53,270 nt of DNA from Kitasatospora phosalacinea (lineage in GTDB: Bacteria > Actinomycetota > Actinomycetes > Streptomycetales > Streptomycetaceae). The notes under the pieces were generated by a model. It worked only from the letters and a program-made list of their open reading frames with translations, ran no database searches and was not told the origin of the DNA. This document shows, in pieces, positions 26,191-33,759 of this stretch (its first letter is position 1; each line of letters opens with the position of its first letter). The position numbers were made by a program, and so were the translations under genes. The DNA is taken from the NCBI RefSeq assembly GCF_000717185.1, contig NZ_JNYE01000057.1, positions 1 to 53,270 of the forward strand. Reading direction: 5' to 3'.

Positions 26191-26628
26191 ATGAAGGAAC
26201 GCGTCCGCGCCATCCTGCTCACCGACCACACCACCATGCTCGTCATCAACCGCATCCGCCCCGGCATCGACCCCTACCAGGTCCTCGTCGGCGGCGGCGT
26301 CGAAAACGAGGACTCGGACCTGGAAGCCGCCCTGCTCCGCGAGATCCGCGAGGAGATCGCCGGCGAAGCCACCGGCCTGAGCCCCTTCCACCAGTTCGAG
26401 AACGACCGTGGCGAGACCGAGCACTTCTACACCGCCCGCGTCACCGCCTGGAACTTCGACGACCGCAGCGGGCCGGAGTTCTCCCGCGACGACCGCGGCG
26501 AGTACCTCCTCGAAGAAGTCCCCCTCACCGCCGACGCGATCGGTGCACTGAACCTGATGCCCCCGCAGATCAAGACCGCGCTCCTGGACGCTCTCGACGA
26601 GGGCACCCTGCTCGCCGCGGCAGTGTGA
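26191..26628 (+). CDS. Nudix hydrolase
   Basis: This 145-residue protein has the core LVGGGVENEDSDLEAALLREIREEI, which matches the Nudix box. The catalytic REIREE is intact, while the earlier conserved Glu is Ser. Nudix enzymes cleave nucleoside diphosphate-X compounds. The ATG at 26191 follows GGAG by 7 bases. It is last in the plus-strand operon and is followed by a terminator hairpin. Confidence 0.88.
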   Translation: MKERVRAILLTDHTTMLVINRIRPGIDPYQVLVGGGVENEDSDLEAALLREIREEIAGEATGLSPFHQFENDRGETEHFYTARVTAWNFDDRSGPEFSRDDRGEYLLEEVPLTADAIGALNLMPPQIKTALLDALDEGTLLAAAV

Positions 26629-26648
26629 AGCGAGCAGCCAACGAGGTT

Positions 26649-26681
26649 CCCGTGTGAGGGCAGGGGCTGTCCTCACACGGG
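26649..26681 (+). terminator. Hairpin terminator after the Nudix gene
   Basis: CCCGTGTGAGG (26649-26659) and its complement (26671-26681) form an 11-bp perfect stem with an 11-base loop, 20 bases after the Nudix stop. It fits termination of the plus-strand operon. Confidence 0.7.
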
Positions 26682-27107
26682 TTCACTTCATCCATGGCCA
26701 CTTGAGCGGGTCGCAGCTGACCGCCCTCGCCGAGATGCTCCAGGCCCTCGCACGCAACTGGTACCCAGAGCTCGCGGGCCTGCTCGACCATAGGAATGAA
26801 GAGTTGACGGGGGTCACCCCTCCGATGGACGCCGGATCCGAACTGCCCAGATAGAAGCCACGTGTCCCGCTCTGGCCTCCCCGGGCGAAAGTGAAGCCTT
26901 CCCCCTACTAGGGGAGGGCTCTTTGCATGTCCCTTGAAAGACATCAGGCAACATGAAGAACTAGTCGGATCATCGCGAGAATCAAGGAAGTTGATTACAC
27001 GCCCGCGGTCGAAGCTACGCTGATTCGCCTGTTGGTCAACTTCTACGTCTGCGGCTTCTCCGGCGCTCCCTGCTCGGGCTGGCCGCGGCACCAAGGACAG
27101 GTGCACC
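26682..27107. other. Intergenic region before the HIT gene
   Basis: I see no certain gene here. A plus-strand frame of 66 codons (from a GTG at 26654 to a TAG at 26854) encodes a helical peptide (LTALAEMLQALARNWYPELAG). Its GTG lies inside the terminator hairpin, so it may be a remnant. A second hairpin lies at 26895-26920. From 26930 the DNA is less GC-rich. TTGATT (26991-26996) and TACGCT (27016-27021), 19 bases apart, could be a weak promoter for the HIT gene. Confidence 0.35.
26895..26920. terminator. Hairpin AGCCTTCCCC / GGGGAGGGCT
   Basis: Ten base pairs, including one G-U, close a 6-base loop (CTACTA). The hairpin is followed by CTTT on the plus strand. It could be a second terminator or the end of a small transcript running through 26682-26890. 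Confidence 0.45.
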
Positions 27108-27476
27108 GTGACGACTTCAGCGCCCCAGGCCCCGAAGGTTTCGGACTTCTACTGTGACGAAGCCCTGAACGGCCGTACGCCGGTGAAGGTGGTGGAGGAG
27201 ACCGGCACGGTGCTGGCGTTCGAGCACACCCGGCCGTCCTACCCGGTGCACATCGTGGTCGTCCCGAAGAAGCACATCCCGTCGCTGGTGAACCTGGGCG
27301 ACGGGACCGAGGAGGACCTGGCCGACGTCTTCCGGGTGGTGCGGACGGTCGCGGCGCGGGTGCGCGAGGAGTACGGAGCGGCGTGCGTGGTGACGAACGA
27401 GGGCGTGTACCAGGAGTCGAAGCACCTGCACGTGCACGTGCTGTTCCGAGGCGACCTTCCGGAGGGCCTGGCCTGA
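27108..27476 (+). CDS. HIT-family hydrolase/transferase
   Basis: This 122-residue protein carries the histidine triad HLHVHVLF near the C-terminus, plus PVHIVVVPKKHIPSLVNL, typical of HinT-like proteins. HIT proteins hydrolyse or transfer nucleoside monophosphates, including aminoacyl-adenylates and AMP-lysine-type phosphoramidates. It starts at a GTG with AAGGA 10 bases upstream. It converges with the MurG-like gene, leaving 12 bases between the stops. Beside an extra aminoacyl-tRNA synthetase, an activity on aminoacyl-nucleotides would be meaningful, but that is inference. Confidence 0.9.
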   Translation: MTTSAPQAPKVSDFYCDEALNGRTPVKVVEETGTVLAFEHTRPSYPVHIVVVPKKHIPSLVNLGDGTEEDLADVFRVVRTVAARVREEYGAACVVTNEGVYQESKHLHVHVLFRGDLPEGLA

Positions 27477-27488
27477 GTCCGGGGCGGT

Positions 27489-28583
27489 TCAGCCGGCGTG
27501 CCGGCCGCGCGGGCGGGCGAGGGCGATCGTCCGGGCGGCGATGTCCCGGGCGGTACGGCGAACGGCCTCGGGGTCGGGGCGGCAGCGGTTGCCGCCGAGC
27601 GCGGGCAGCAGCTGCTCGCAGGCGTGAAGGAGCGGCGTCCCGTCGGCCATCTCCTCGTCGGCGACGACGAGACAGGTGGCGTGCCGGGCGTACGCCTTCG
27701 CGTTGTCGAGCTGGTCGCCGCGGCTGACCGATGCCGGCAGCGGGACGAGGACGGCGGGCTTGGCCAGCGCGTGCAGCTCGGCCAGCGTGGTCGCTCCGGC
27801 CCGGCCGATGACGAGGTCGGCGAGCGTGAGGGCGTCGACCATGTCGTCGTGCAGGTACTCCTGCTGCCAGTAGCCGGGCGCGGAAGCCAGGGCGGGGTCG
27901 AGGTTGCCGCGACCGCAGATGTGGATGACGGAGAAGTGCCGGGTCAGGCCGCCGAGTTGGCGGCGCACGGCCTCGTTGACGCGCTGGGAGCCGCTGCTGC
28001 CGCAGAAGACGAGCAGCGCCGGCGGCCCGGCCGGGATGCCGAGGCGGGCGCGGAAGTCCTCGGGTCGGCCGTCGGCGAGGTCGTCGCGCAGGGGCAGGCC
28101 GGTGACCACCGTCTTGCGGCTGAGCCACCGGGGCAGGCCGGGGGTGTCCTCGGCGAGGAAGACGGTGGTGGCGAAGCGAGCGAGGATGCGGTTGGCCAGG
28201 CCGAGGGTGTGGTCGGACTCGTGGATGACCAGGGGGATGCGGGTGAGCCACGCGGCGATCCCCACCGGCACCGACACGTAGCTGCCCTTGGAGAAGACGA
28301 CGTCGGGCCTCTCGCGCCGCATCGCCCGCCAGGCGGCGAAGATCCCACGGGCGACGGTGAGCGGCATGGCGAGGTTGCTCCAGGAGCGGAAGCGCTGCAG
28401 GCCCGCCGAGGGGACGGCCGCGAGCCGGATGCCGGCCTTCGCCGCGAGGTCCGCTTCGATGCTTCCGGCTCGGCCGAAATACACGAGTTCGCATTCTGCG
28501 CGCACCAGTTCAGCGGCCACGGCCAGGGCGGGAACGACGTGACCGGCGCTCGCACCGCCGGTGATTCCAATTTTCCGATTCAC
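27489..28583 (-). CDS. MurG-like glycosyltransferase (GT28 family)
   Basis: This 364-residue protein aligns in layout with MurG: an N-terminal ITGGASAGHVVPALAVAAEL in place of GGGTGGHV, then DVVFSKGSYVSVPVGIAAWL, VIHESDHTLGLANRILA, and a C-terminal donor-binding block IGRAGATTLAELHALAKPAVLVPLP. MurG moves GlcNAc from UDP-GlcNAc to lipid I. This is a paralogue, since it is outside a division and cell wall cluster and has altered loops. It starts at a GTG. TACGCT about 8 bases upstream, with CTGAC 16 bases before it, may be a near-leaderless promoter. It lies downstream of the tRNA-like gene on the same strand. Confidence 0.85.
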   Translation of the reverse strand: MNRKIGITGGASAGHVVPALAVAAELVRAECELVYFGRAGSIEADLAAKAGIRLAAVPSAGLQRFRSWSNLAMPLTVARGIFAAWRAMRRERPDVVFSKGSYVSVPVGIAAWLTRIPLVIHESDHTLGLANRILARFATTVFLAEDTPGLPRWLSRKTVVTGLPLRDDLADGRPEDFRARLGIPAGPPALLVFCGSSGSQRVNEAVRRQLGGLTRHFSVIHICGRGNLDPALASAPGYWQQEYLHDDMVDALTLADLVIGRAGATTLAELHALAKPAVLVPLPASVSRGDQLDNAKAYARHATCLVVADEEMADGTPLLHACEQLLPALGGNRCRPDPEAVRRTARDIAARTIALARPRGRHAG

Positions 28584-28699
28584 GCGGTGGAGCGTAGCAG
28601 GTTCCCCGGAAAGTCAGGCCCGCTTCGAGAAATCCATCCGCCGCCTTTCCAGGATTAATTGACATCCCCGGAGCGGGGGCGGCGGGCCGGGAAACCCTA

Positions 28700-28731
28700 C
28701 TGCCCCGGGCCAGCAGGCAGGCCCGGGGCAG
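28700..28731 (-). terminator. Terminator hairpin of the tRNA-like gene
   Basis: CTGCCCCGGGCC (28700-28711) and GGCCCGGGGCAG (28720-28731) form a perfect 12-bp stem with an 8-base loop, starting about 36 bases past the tRNA-like CCA end. A second small hairpin (GCCGCC/GGCGGC, 28742-28757) precedes it. Together they would end a short tRNA transcript. Confidence 0.7.
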
Positions 28732-28767
28732 CGCATCTTCGGCCGCCGGACGGCGGCAGCGGGGCAG

Positions 28768-28842
28768 TGGTCGGGCTGGCTGGATTCGAACCAGCTCCTT
28801 GGCAACACTTATGCCATGCTCTATCCGTTGAGCTCCAGCCCG
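28768..28842 (-). tRNA. Free-standing tRNA-like gene with non-canonical anticodon loop
   Basis: On the minus strand a complete cloverleaf can be drawn. The acceptor is CGGGCTG/CAGCCCG (7 bp), the D-arm is GCTC/GAGC with loop AACGGATA, and the anticodon stem is TGGCA/TGCCA with loop TAAGTGT. The variable loop is AGGA, the T-arm is GCTGG/CCAGC with TTCGAAT, and A73 and an encoded CCA complete it. C1:G72 and A73 are hallmarks of bacterial tRNA-Pro and ProRS recognition. However, position 8 is G instead of U, position 33 is A instead of U, and the nominal anticodon is AGT, with G35 kept but G36 lost. Loss of U33 argues against normal decoding. It lies just after a complete extra ProRS gene. A non-translational, dedicated amino-acid carrier is my inference. 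Confidence 0.8.
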
Positions 28843-28853
28843 CAATGAAAGCA

Positions 28854-28883
28854 ACGCTAGCGCATTCCCGAAAGGGCCGTCAA
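28854..28883 (-). promoter_or_regulatory. Promoter of the tRNA-like gene
   Basis: TTGACG (minus strand, 28883-28878) and TAGCGT (28859-28854) are separated by 18 bases. The -10 box ends 11 bases before the tRNA 5' end at 28842, giving a leader of about 5 bases. This is a good housekeeping sigma-factor promoter, and it shows that the RNA can be made independently of the operon upstream. Confidence 0.7.
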
Positions 28884-28925
28884 TACCCAATCGCCAAGCC
28901 ATTTCAACCGAATTTCGGCATGGCA

Positions 28926-28962
28926 ATTCCGGCACTGGGCCTTTCTTTTCCAGTGCCGGAAT
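28926..28962 (-). terminator. Terminator at the end of the ProRS operon
   Basis: ATTCCGGCACTGG (28926-28938) and its exact complement (28950-28962) form a 13-bp stem with an 11-base loop, 20 bases after the ProRS stop on the minus strand. It separates the nine-gene operon from the tRNA-like gene. Confidence 0.8.
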
Positions 28963-28982
28963 CTCCGTGGTCGGCGGTCAGG

Positions 28983-30653
28983 TCAGGCGGCGCTCCTCAG
29001 CAGGGTGTGGAGCTGGTCGGAGGTGATGGTGCTGCGGCGGCCGGTCCAGCGGTCGATAGCCTCCAGCTCCCCGTCGGCGCGCTGGGGGGAGAGCACGAGG
29101 GCGGTGGGAACGCCGAGCGCCTGGGCGTAGTGGAACTTCTCCCCGGCGGGCAGGGGCCGGTCGTCGATGAGCAGACGCAGTCCGAGCTGCTGGAGCCGGC
29201 GGACGGTGCGGTCGGTGCGTTCCTGCTGCTCGGCCTGGTCGGAGCGCAGGACGACGAGGTGGACGTCGGCGGGGCCGGTGCCGGGCTTCCAGCGCAGGCC
29301 GTCGGCGTCCCGGTGGATGCCGGCCAGGGTCTGGATGCAGCGGGTGAGGCCGATGCCGGAGCAGCCCATGTAGGGGGTGCGCTGGATGCCGTTGTCGTCG
29401 GTGAAGGTCAGGCGCATCTTGCCGGAGTACTGGGTTCCGAGTTCGAAGACGTGCGCGACCTCGACGGCTTCGGTCGCCAAGTAGCGGCCGTCGGGGCAGC
29501 GCCCGCAGTGGAGGCCGTCGGCGGCGGTGTGGACGTCGGCGGGGTAGAGGGCGAGCGGCGCGAGGCCGGTGGCGCCGGTCCACGATGCTCCAGTGCGCAG
29601 ACTGTCGGGGCCGTCGGCGATGGTGAAGCGCTCCAGGTGGGTGACGGAGCGGTCGTGGAGGATGTCGATTCCGGCGCAGTCCCAGGGGGTGAGGGTGCCG
29701 GCGGCTTTCCCGAGCAGGGCGGGCAGTTGCTCGGGGTCGAGGAGTTCGACGTGGTGGCCGGGGCCGAGGGCGGCGGTGAGCTTGCGGACGCTGATGGTCA
29801 GGTCGGAGCGGATGCAGACCGCGGTAGGCCGGGTGGCGCTGTCCGGGCCGGTGACGGCGAAGACGATGACGTTGACGACGGGCTCGCTGCGGGGGGCGGT
29901 GCGGGGGAAGGCGGCGGTCAGGACGGTGCCGTCGCCGCGGTGGCCGCAGTGGTCGCAGGCGAGGATGCTGCTCTGGCCGAAGTCGGCGAGGACGAGGTGT
30001 TCGGTGGTGGGGCCGGCGGAGATGGCTCCGCCGTCGGCGGGGGCCTGGAAGACGCCGTGCAGGCCGATGCCGGTGAGGGCGTCGGTGCAGGCCCTGTTGA
30101 GCAGGCGGACCGACTCCAGCATGCCCGCGCGGTTGGGGTCGAAGGTGTAGGCGTCGGCCATGGTGAACTCGCGTCCGCGCATCAGGCCGCCGCGCGGCGA
30201 GAGTTCGTCGCGGAACTTCGTGGTGTTCAGGGCCAGGCGCACCGGCAGGTCGCGGTGGGAGCGCAGGTGGGAGCGGACGGTGGCGGTGGCCATCTCCTCG
30301 GAGGTCGGCGCGAGGCACATGTCGGCGCCGCCGACGCGGGTGGTGACCAGAGCGCCCTCGGCGGTGTAGACCTCCCACCGCCCGGACTCTTCCCACAGGG
30401 TCCTGCTCTGGAGAGTGGGCAGGGCGAGGCTGTTGAAGCCGTTGCGCTCGAAGGCGTCCCGGGTGATGCGGTCGAGCCGGTCGCGCACGCGCAGGCCGAG
30501 CGGGAGCAGGGTGTGCACGCCGGTGGTGTCGGTGCGGCCGACGAGGCCGAGGTGTTCGAGCAGGTCCTTCGTCGGGGCGGTGGGGTCGGTGGCGCGGGGG
30601 CGGGGTGCGGGGAACAGCCGGGAGGTGCGGATCGGGGCCGGTGCGGTGTTCAC
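28983..30653 (-). CDS. proS2-like: Prolyl-tRNA synthetase paralogue (bacterial type, complete)
   Basis: This 556-residue class II synthetase has all ProRS blocks. Motif 1 lies near LLPLGLRVRDRLDRITRDAF, motif 2 is TTKFRDELSPRGGLMRGREFTMADAYTFD, and an insertion domain of about 150 residues resembles the YbaK-type editing domain (RSDLTISVRKLTAALG). The block EVAHVFELGTQYSGKM precedes motif 3, MGCSGIGLTRCIQTL. The C-terminal anticodon-binding domain (DVHLVVLRSDQ, LIDDRPLPAGEKFHYAQ) is present. ProRS forms prolyl-tRNA-Pro using ATP. The catalytic Arg residues are kept, so it should be active. It ends a tightly coupled operon, starting with GTGA overlap, and is followed by the tRNA-like gene. It could be a dedicated charging enzyme for that RNA or a resistance isoform against a ProRS inhibitor. 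Confidence 0.92.
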   Translation of the reverse strand: MNTAPAPIRTSRLFPAPRPRATDPTAPTKDLLEHLGLVGRTDTTGVHTLLPLGLRVRDRLDRITRDAFERNGFNSLALPTLQSRTLWEESGRWEVYTAEGALVTTRVGGADMCLAPTSEEMATATVRSHLRSHRDLPVRLALNTTKFRDELSPRGGLMRGREFTMADAYTFDPNRAGMLESVRLLNRACTDALTGIGLHGVFQAPADGGAISAGPTTEHLVLADFGQSSILACDHCGHRGDGTVLTAAFPRTAPRSEPVVNVIVFAVTGPDSATRPTAVCIRSDLTISVRKLTAALGPGHHVELLDPEQLPALLGKAAGTLTPWDCAGIDILHDRSVTHLERFTIADGPDSLRTGASWTGATGLAPLALYPADVHTAADGLHCGRCPDGRYLATEAVEVAHVFELGTQYSGKMRLTFTDDNGIQRTPYMGCSGIGLTRCIQTLAGIHRDADGLRWKPGTGPADVHLVVLRSDQAEQQERTDRTVRRLQQLGLRLLIDDRPLPAGEKFHYAQALGVPTALVLSPQRADGELEAIDRWTGRRSTITSDQLHTLLRSAA

Positions 30654-31777
30654 GCGGCGGCTCCGATCGCGTCGCGGGTGATCTGGTCGAGGCGGTGGGC
30701 GCTGTGGACGATGCCGTAGCAGGAGCCGTTGGCCAGGCCCGCGGTGCTCAGCTCGGCGCGCAGCGTGCGGTCGGCGGCGAGTTTGTCGATCACCTGGGCG
30801 AGGTCGGCGGCGTCGCCGGGGGTGTAGGGCAGGCCGGCGGAGCCGAGGGTCTGGGTCATCCCGGCGACGTCGGAGTAGATGACGGGCAGGGCGTGGGCCT
30901 GGGCCTCGATGGCGACCAGGCCGAACGCCTCCAGGCCGGAGGTGGTGAACACGAAGGCGTCGAAGTCGGCGAAGCGCTGCCACAGGGCGTCGCGGGGCGC
31001 GAACGGCTCGAAGCGGACGCGGCTGGTGAGGCCGAGTTCCCGGGCCTGCTGCTGGAGGGTGTCCTGCTCGGGGCCGCTGCCGATGACGGTCAGCTCGTGC
31101 CGGTGTTCGGTGAGCGCCATCGCCTCGACGGCGGTGCGGGTGGACTTGTTGGCGTCCAGGCGGCCAGCGTGCAGCAGCCGCAGCGGGCGGGTGTCGGTGT
31201 GGGTGGCCGGGACGGTGCGGGCTGCGCGGGCCAGGGGGATGCCCCAGGGGACGAGGGCCATCTTGTCGCGGTAGCGGTGGCCGGTCAGGTCGCCGATCCG
31301 CTCGGCGAGGGCGTGGTTGGGGGCGACGACGGTGGTCGCGCCCGCGACGATCTCGGTGAGGACGTCGCGGGCGAGCGGGTCGGCGTCGGCCGCGATGACG
31401 TCGGTGCCGTGGGCGATGGCGACGACCGGGGTGCCCTGGGCGGCGCGCACGAAGGCGAGGGAGAGTCCGAAGCCGAGGTGCTGGGCGTGGATGACGTGCG
31501 GGCGGGCCCGGTCGAGGTGCTGGCGGACCTCGGCGGTCAGGGCGTCGACGTAGGCGGCGAAGCCGGGGCCGTAGGGGGCCTTGGTGGCCGCGGCGAGCAC
31601 GGTCTCCTCGAAGCCGTGCTGCCAGGCGGGGTCGGCGGGCGGGAGCGCGAGGAAGGTGGTGCGGGCGCGGTCGACCATCTCCCGGTACAGGTCGGAGCAG
31701 AAGATCATGGAGCCGCAGGAGGGTGCCAGCGGCAGGTCGATGCCGGTGGTGATCCGCGGCCGGGCGGCGGTGCTCAT
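30650..31777 (-). CDS. GT4-family glycosyltransferase
   Basis: This 375-residue GT-B protein has a C-terminal LLHAGRLDANKSTRTAVEAM (donor domain start) and TSGLEAFGLVAIEAQAHALPVI, the E-x7-E motif of GT4 retaining glycosyltransferases. The N-terminal domain has PHVIHAQHLGFGLSLAF and IAHGTDVIAADADPLARDV. The layout recalls MshA-like and other GlcNAc or hexose transferases. Its ATG overlaps the WbqC stop as ATGA, and its stop overlaps the ProRS GTG. Confidence 0.88.
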   Translation of the reverse strand: MSTAARPRITTGIDLPLAPSCGSMIFCSDLYREMVDRARTTFLALPPADPAWQHGFEETVLAAATKAPYGPGFAAYVDALTAEVRQHLDRARPHVIHAQHLGFGLSLAFVRAAQGTPVVAIAHGTDVIAADADPLARDVLTEIVAGATTVVAPNHALAERIGDLTGHRYRDKMALVPWGIPLARAARTVPATHTDTRPLRLLHAGRLDANKSTRTAVEAMALTEHRHELTVIGSGPEQDTLQQQARELGLTSRVRFEPFAPRDALWQRFADFDAFVFTTSGLEAFGLVAIEAQAHALPVIYSDVAGMTQTLGSAGLPYTPGDAADLAQVIDKLAADRTLRAELSTAGLANGSCYGIVHSAHRLDQITRDAIGAAA

Positions 31778-32520
31778 GCGGGTTGTCCTTCCTGCTGGAG
31801 GGAGTGGAGGTAGGTCGTGAGGCCGGTGCGCAGCAGGGCGGAGGTGCCGGCCCAGCCGATCGCGCTGGCGGTGTCGAGGACGGACAGGTTCGGCGTGAAG
31901 CCCTGCTGGGGCCACGCCTGCTCGTAGACCGGATGCCGGGGCAGGTACTCGTTCCAGGTGACGGCGATGCCGTCGGCGGCGAGGTCGGCGGGGTCGAGGT
32001 AGCCGCGGGTGCCGGAGCCGGCCCACAGCTCGTCGGCTCCGGCGGCCTGGCAGATGCGCACGATCCGGCCGGTGCGGTCGGCCGTCGGCTCGATCGGGAG
32101 CCGGGAGGTGAGGGTGAGTCGGGCGGGCGCGCCGAGGGCGGCGACCAGGCCCGTGGCCAGGTCGAGGTTGAGGTCGAGCAGCCACCGGTGCCCGGCGCCG
32201 AGCGCCGGGGCGAGGACCTGCAGTACTTCGTCCAGGTGGCGGCTGCGGCCGTAGGCGAGCCGCACCTGCCGGAGGATCTTGTTCGGGTCGAAGGCGTCGG
32301 CGATCCGCACGTCCTTGATCGGCTGTCCGTGGTTCTTGACCACCGGGACGGTCAGCCACTTCACGCCGTCCGGGGTCTTGATCCGGTTGCGGTTCTGGAA
32401 GCCGCCGTCCTCGTACTGGACGTTGTCGTACAGAGCGACGGTGGAGCACGCGAACAGGGCCTCGCAGAATCCCAACCACGGTGCGAACGGCGGCTGTTCG
32501 ATGTAGAGCCGGTTGTTCAC
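31774..32520 (-). CDS. WbqC-family protein
   Basis: This 248-residue protein starts NNRLYIEQPPFAPWLGFCEALFACSTVALYDNVQYEDGGFQNRN, followed by IKTPDGVKWLTVPV. These are the signature blocks of WbqC-like proteins. The family occurs in O-antigen, capsule and natural-product clusters and is thought to act in N-acylation or glycinylation-type modification of amino sugars, although its biochemistry is poorly known. It lies between the deacetylase and the glycosyltransferase with overlaps on both sides. Confidence 0.85.
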   Translation of the reverse strand: MNNRLYIEQPPFAPWLGFCEALFACSTVALYDNVQYEDGGFQNRNRIKTPDGVKWLTVPVVKNHGQPIKDVRIADAFDPNKILRQVRLAYGRSRHLDEVLQVLAPALGAGHRWLLDLNLDLATGLVAALGAPARLTLTSRLPIEPTADRTGRIVRICQAAGADELWAGSGTRGYLDPADLAADGIAVTWNEYLPRHPVYEQAWPQQGFTPNLSVLDTASAIGWAGTSALLRTGLTTYLHSLQQEGQPA

Positions 32521-33215
32521 CGGTCCTCCTCGGGGGCGAGCAGGGTGATCAGGGAGGTCTCGAACGCCTCGAAGCAGCGTCCGGCGGCGGCACGGACCGG
32601 GGCGAGGCTCCATGCGGCCTCGGCGGCGCGGTGGCGGGTGAAGTCCTCGCCGAGGTACCAGCGGCCGGCCTGGCTGCGGTGGGCGGCGAGGGCCTTGACC
32701 TTGTCGGGGAGCAGGTCGGTGATGTCCACCAGAACGGTGGGGCGGAAGTCGCCCCTGGGGGCATGGGGCTGGCCGTGCAGGATCGTGGCGCAGGTGCCGA
32801 TCCGGGTAGCAGCGTTGACGGCGGCCTGCGCGACGGCGAGGTGGTCCTGGTGGTCAGGCCCGGCGTGCAGGCTGTGGGTGATCAGGACCGTGCAGCCCAG
32901 GCGGGCGAGTTCCACCTCGATACGGGAGACCAGTTCGCGGTCGGGCACCAGGGCGCCGTCGGTGAAGCCGAGGGTGACGAGGTCGATGCCGCTGCCGGCG
33001 TAGGAGGCCGCGGATTCGTCCGTCCGCTCCAGGCCAGTGAGGCTGACGCCTCGGTCCCGGTCGGTGAGGGAGACGCCGTTGACCCCGGTGGTGACAACGA
33101 CGACGGTGACGGCCGCACCCTGCTCCCGGTAGCGGAGCAGGGTGCCGTAGCACATCAGCTCGGCGTCGTCGGGGTGCGCGACCACCGCGACAACCTGCTC
33201 ACGCGGCGGCACCAC
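32517..33215 (-). CDS. PIG-L family N-acetylglucosamine-type deacetylase
   Basis: This 232-residue protein has the zinc motif AHPDDAEL (His14, Asp16, Asp17) and a distal HAGPDHQDH with the third zinc His. The family includes MshB (mycothiol), BtrD-type aminoglycoside deacetylases and teicoplanin deacetylases. The first of two tandem GTG codons (33215) is 6 bases after GAGGAGG and is chosen. It overlaps the end of the upstream dCTP-deaminase-like gene by 17 bases. It probably frees an amino group on a sugar attached by one of the cluster glycosyltransferases. Confidence 0.88.
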   Translation of the reverse strand: MVPPREQVVAVVAHPDDAELMCYGTLLRYREQGAAVTVVVVTTGVNGVSLTDRDRGVSLTGLERTDESAASYAGSGIDLVTLGFTDGALVPDRELVSRIEVELARLGCTVLITHSLHAGPDHQDHLAVAQAAVNAATRIGTCATILHGQPHAPRGDFRPTVLVDITDLLPDKVKALAAHRSQAGRWYLGEDFTRHRAAEAAWSLAPVRAAAGRCFEAFETSLITLLAPEEDR

Positions 33216-33759
33216 GGCAGTCCTCCTCTCGGAAGTCGCGCCAGATCTGCGAGGGCTCGGGCAGGGTGCTGCCCTGGTACTTGCCGCGGTACAGCTCCCG
33301 GCGGCCGGTGGGCACCCAGAAGGTCACCTGGCCGATCCGCTGGCCCGGGTAGACGCGCACGGGCTGCACAGCGTGGAGCTGCAGGGTCAGGCGGCCGAGC
33401 GAGCCGAGGTCGATCAGGTCGGCGGTGCAGTGGACGAACAACCCGGTGCGGGCGGTGGAGGAGCGGGCCCGGATGATCGGCACGAAGTGCTCGGAGCCGA
33501 TCGTCTCGGCGGTGGAGGCGAGGTAGATCCGGCCGGGGCGCAGGACCATGCCCTCCTCGGGGATGGTGGAGCGCGTGAACCGGTTGGGCCGGCGGCAGTC
33601 GAGGGTGCGCCCGCCCCACCAGCGCCGCCGGTACCAGCCGATGTCCGAACTGAGGTGGAAGTCGTAGGAGTTGGGGCTCAGGAGCGAGGTGTCGAAGGGG
33701 CTGATGGTGATCCGCCCCTCCTCGACCTCCGCTCCGATCTGGGGGCCGGTGAGGATCAC
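33199..33759 (-). CDS. dCTP deaminase/dUTPase-fold protein, catalytic Glu replaced by Gln
   Basis: This 186-residue protein follows Dcd: MILTGPQIGAEVEEGRITISPFD, NSYDFHLSSDIGW, a central RARSSTARTGLFVHCTADLID, and GQRIGQVTFW. In active dCTP deaminases the segment after the RSS motif carries an essential Glu (TLEL type). Here it reads GRLTLQLHAV, so the Glu is Gln. The protein is probably inactive alone and may act as a binding subunit. It overlaps its paralogue (33756-34310) by GTGA, which suggests a hetero-oligomer. Confidence 0.82.
   Translation of the reverse strand: MILTGPQIGAEVEEGRITISPFDTSLLSPNSYDFHLSSDIGWYRRRWWGGRTLDCRRPNRFTRSTIPEEGMVLRPGRIYLASTAETIGSEHFVPIIRARSSTARTGLFVHCTADLIDLGSLGRLTLQLHAVQPVRVYPGQRIGQVTFWVPTGRRELYRGKYQGSTLPEPSQIWRDFREEDCRGAAA

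Noticed and set aside
26570..27106. 178-codon minus-strand frame before the HIT gene
   Set aside because: It runs through two terminator hairpins and overlaps the Nudix 3' end. The sequence looks non-coding.
28768..28842. Ordinary translational tRNA (Thr AGT, Leu or Pro)
   Set aside because: A33 and G8 break two almost universal tRNA features, and the anticodon does not match the C1:G72/A73 acceptor type. I therefore annotate it as tRNA-like, not as a decoding tRNA.
28983..30653. Housekeeping proS
   Set aside because: It sits at the end of a specialised overlapping operon in an accessory region. The chromosomal gene is expected elsewhere, although I cannot see it.
28659..30719. 686-codon plus-strand frame opposite ProRS
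   Set aside because: Antisense shadow. It even runs through the tRNA-like gene and has no recognisable domain.
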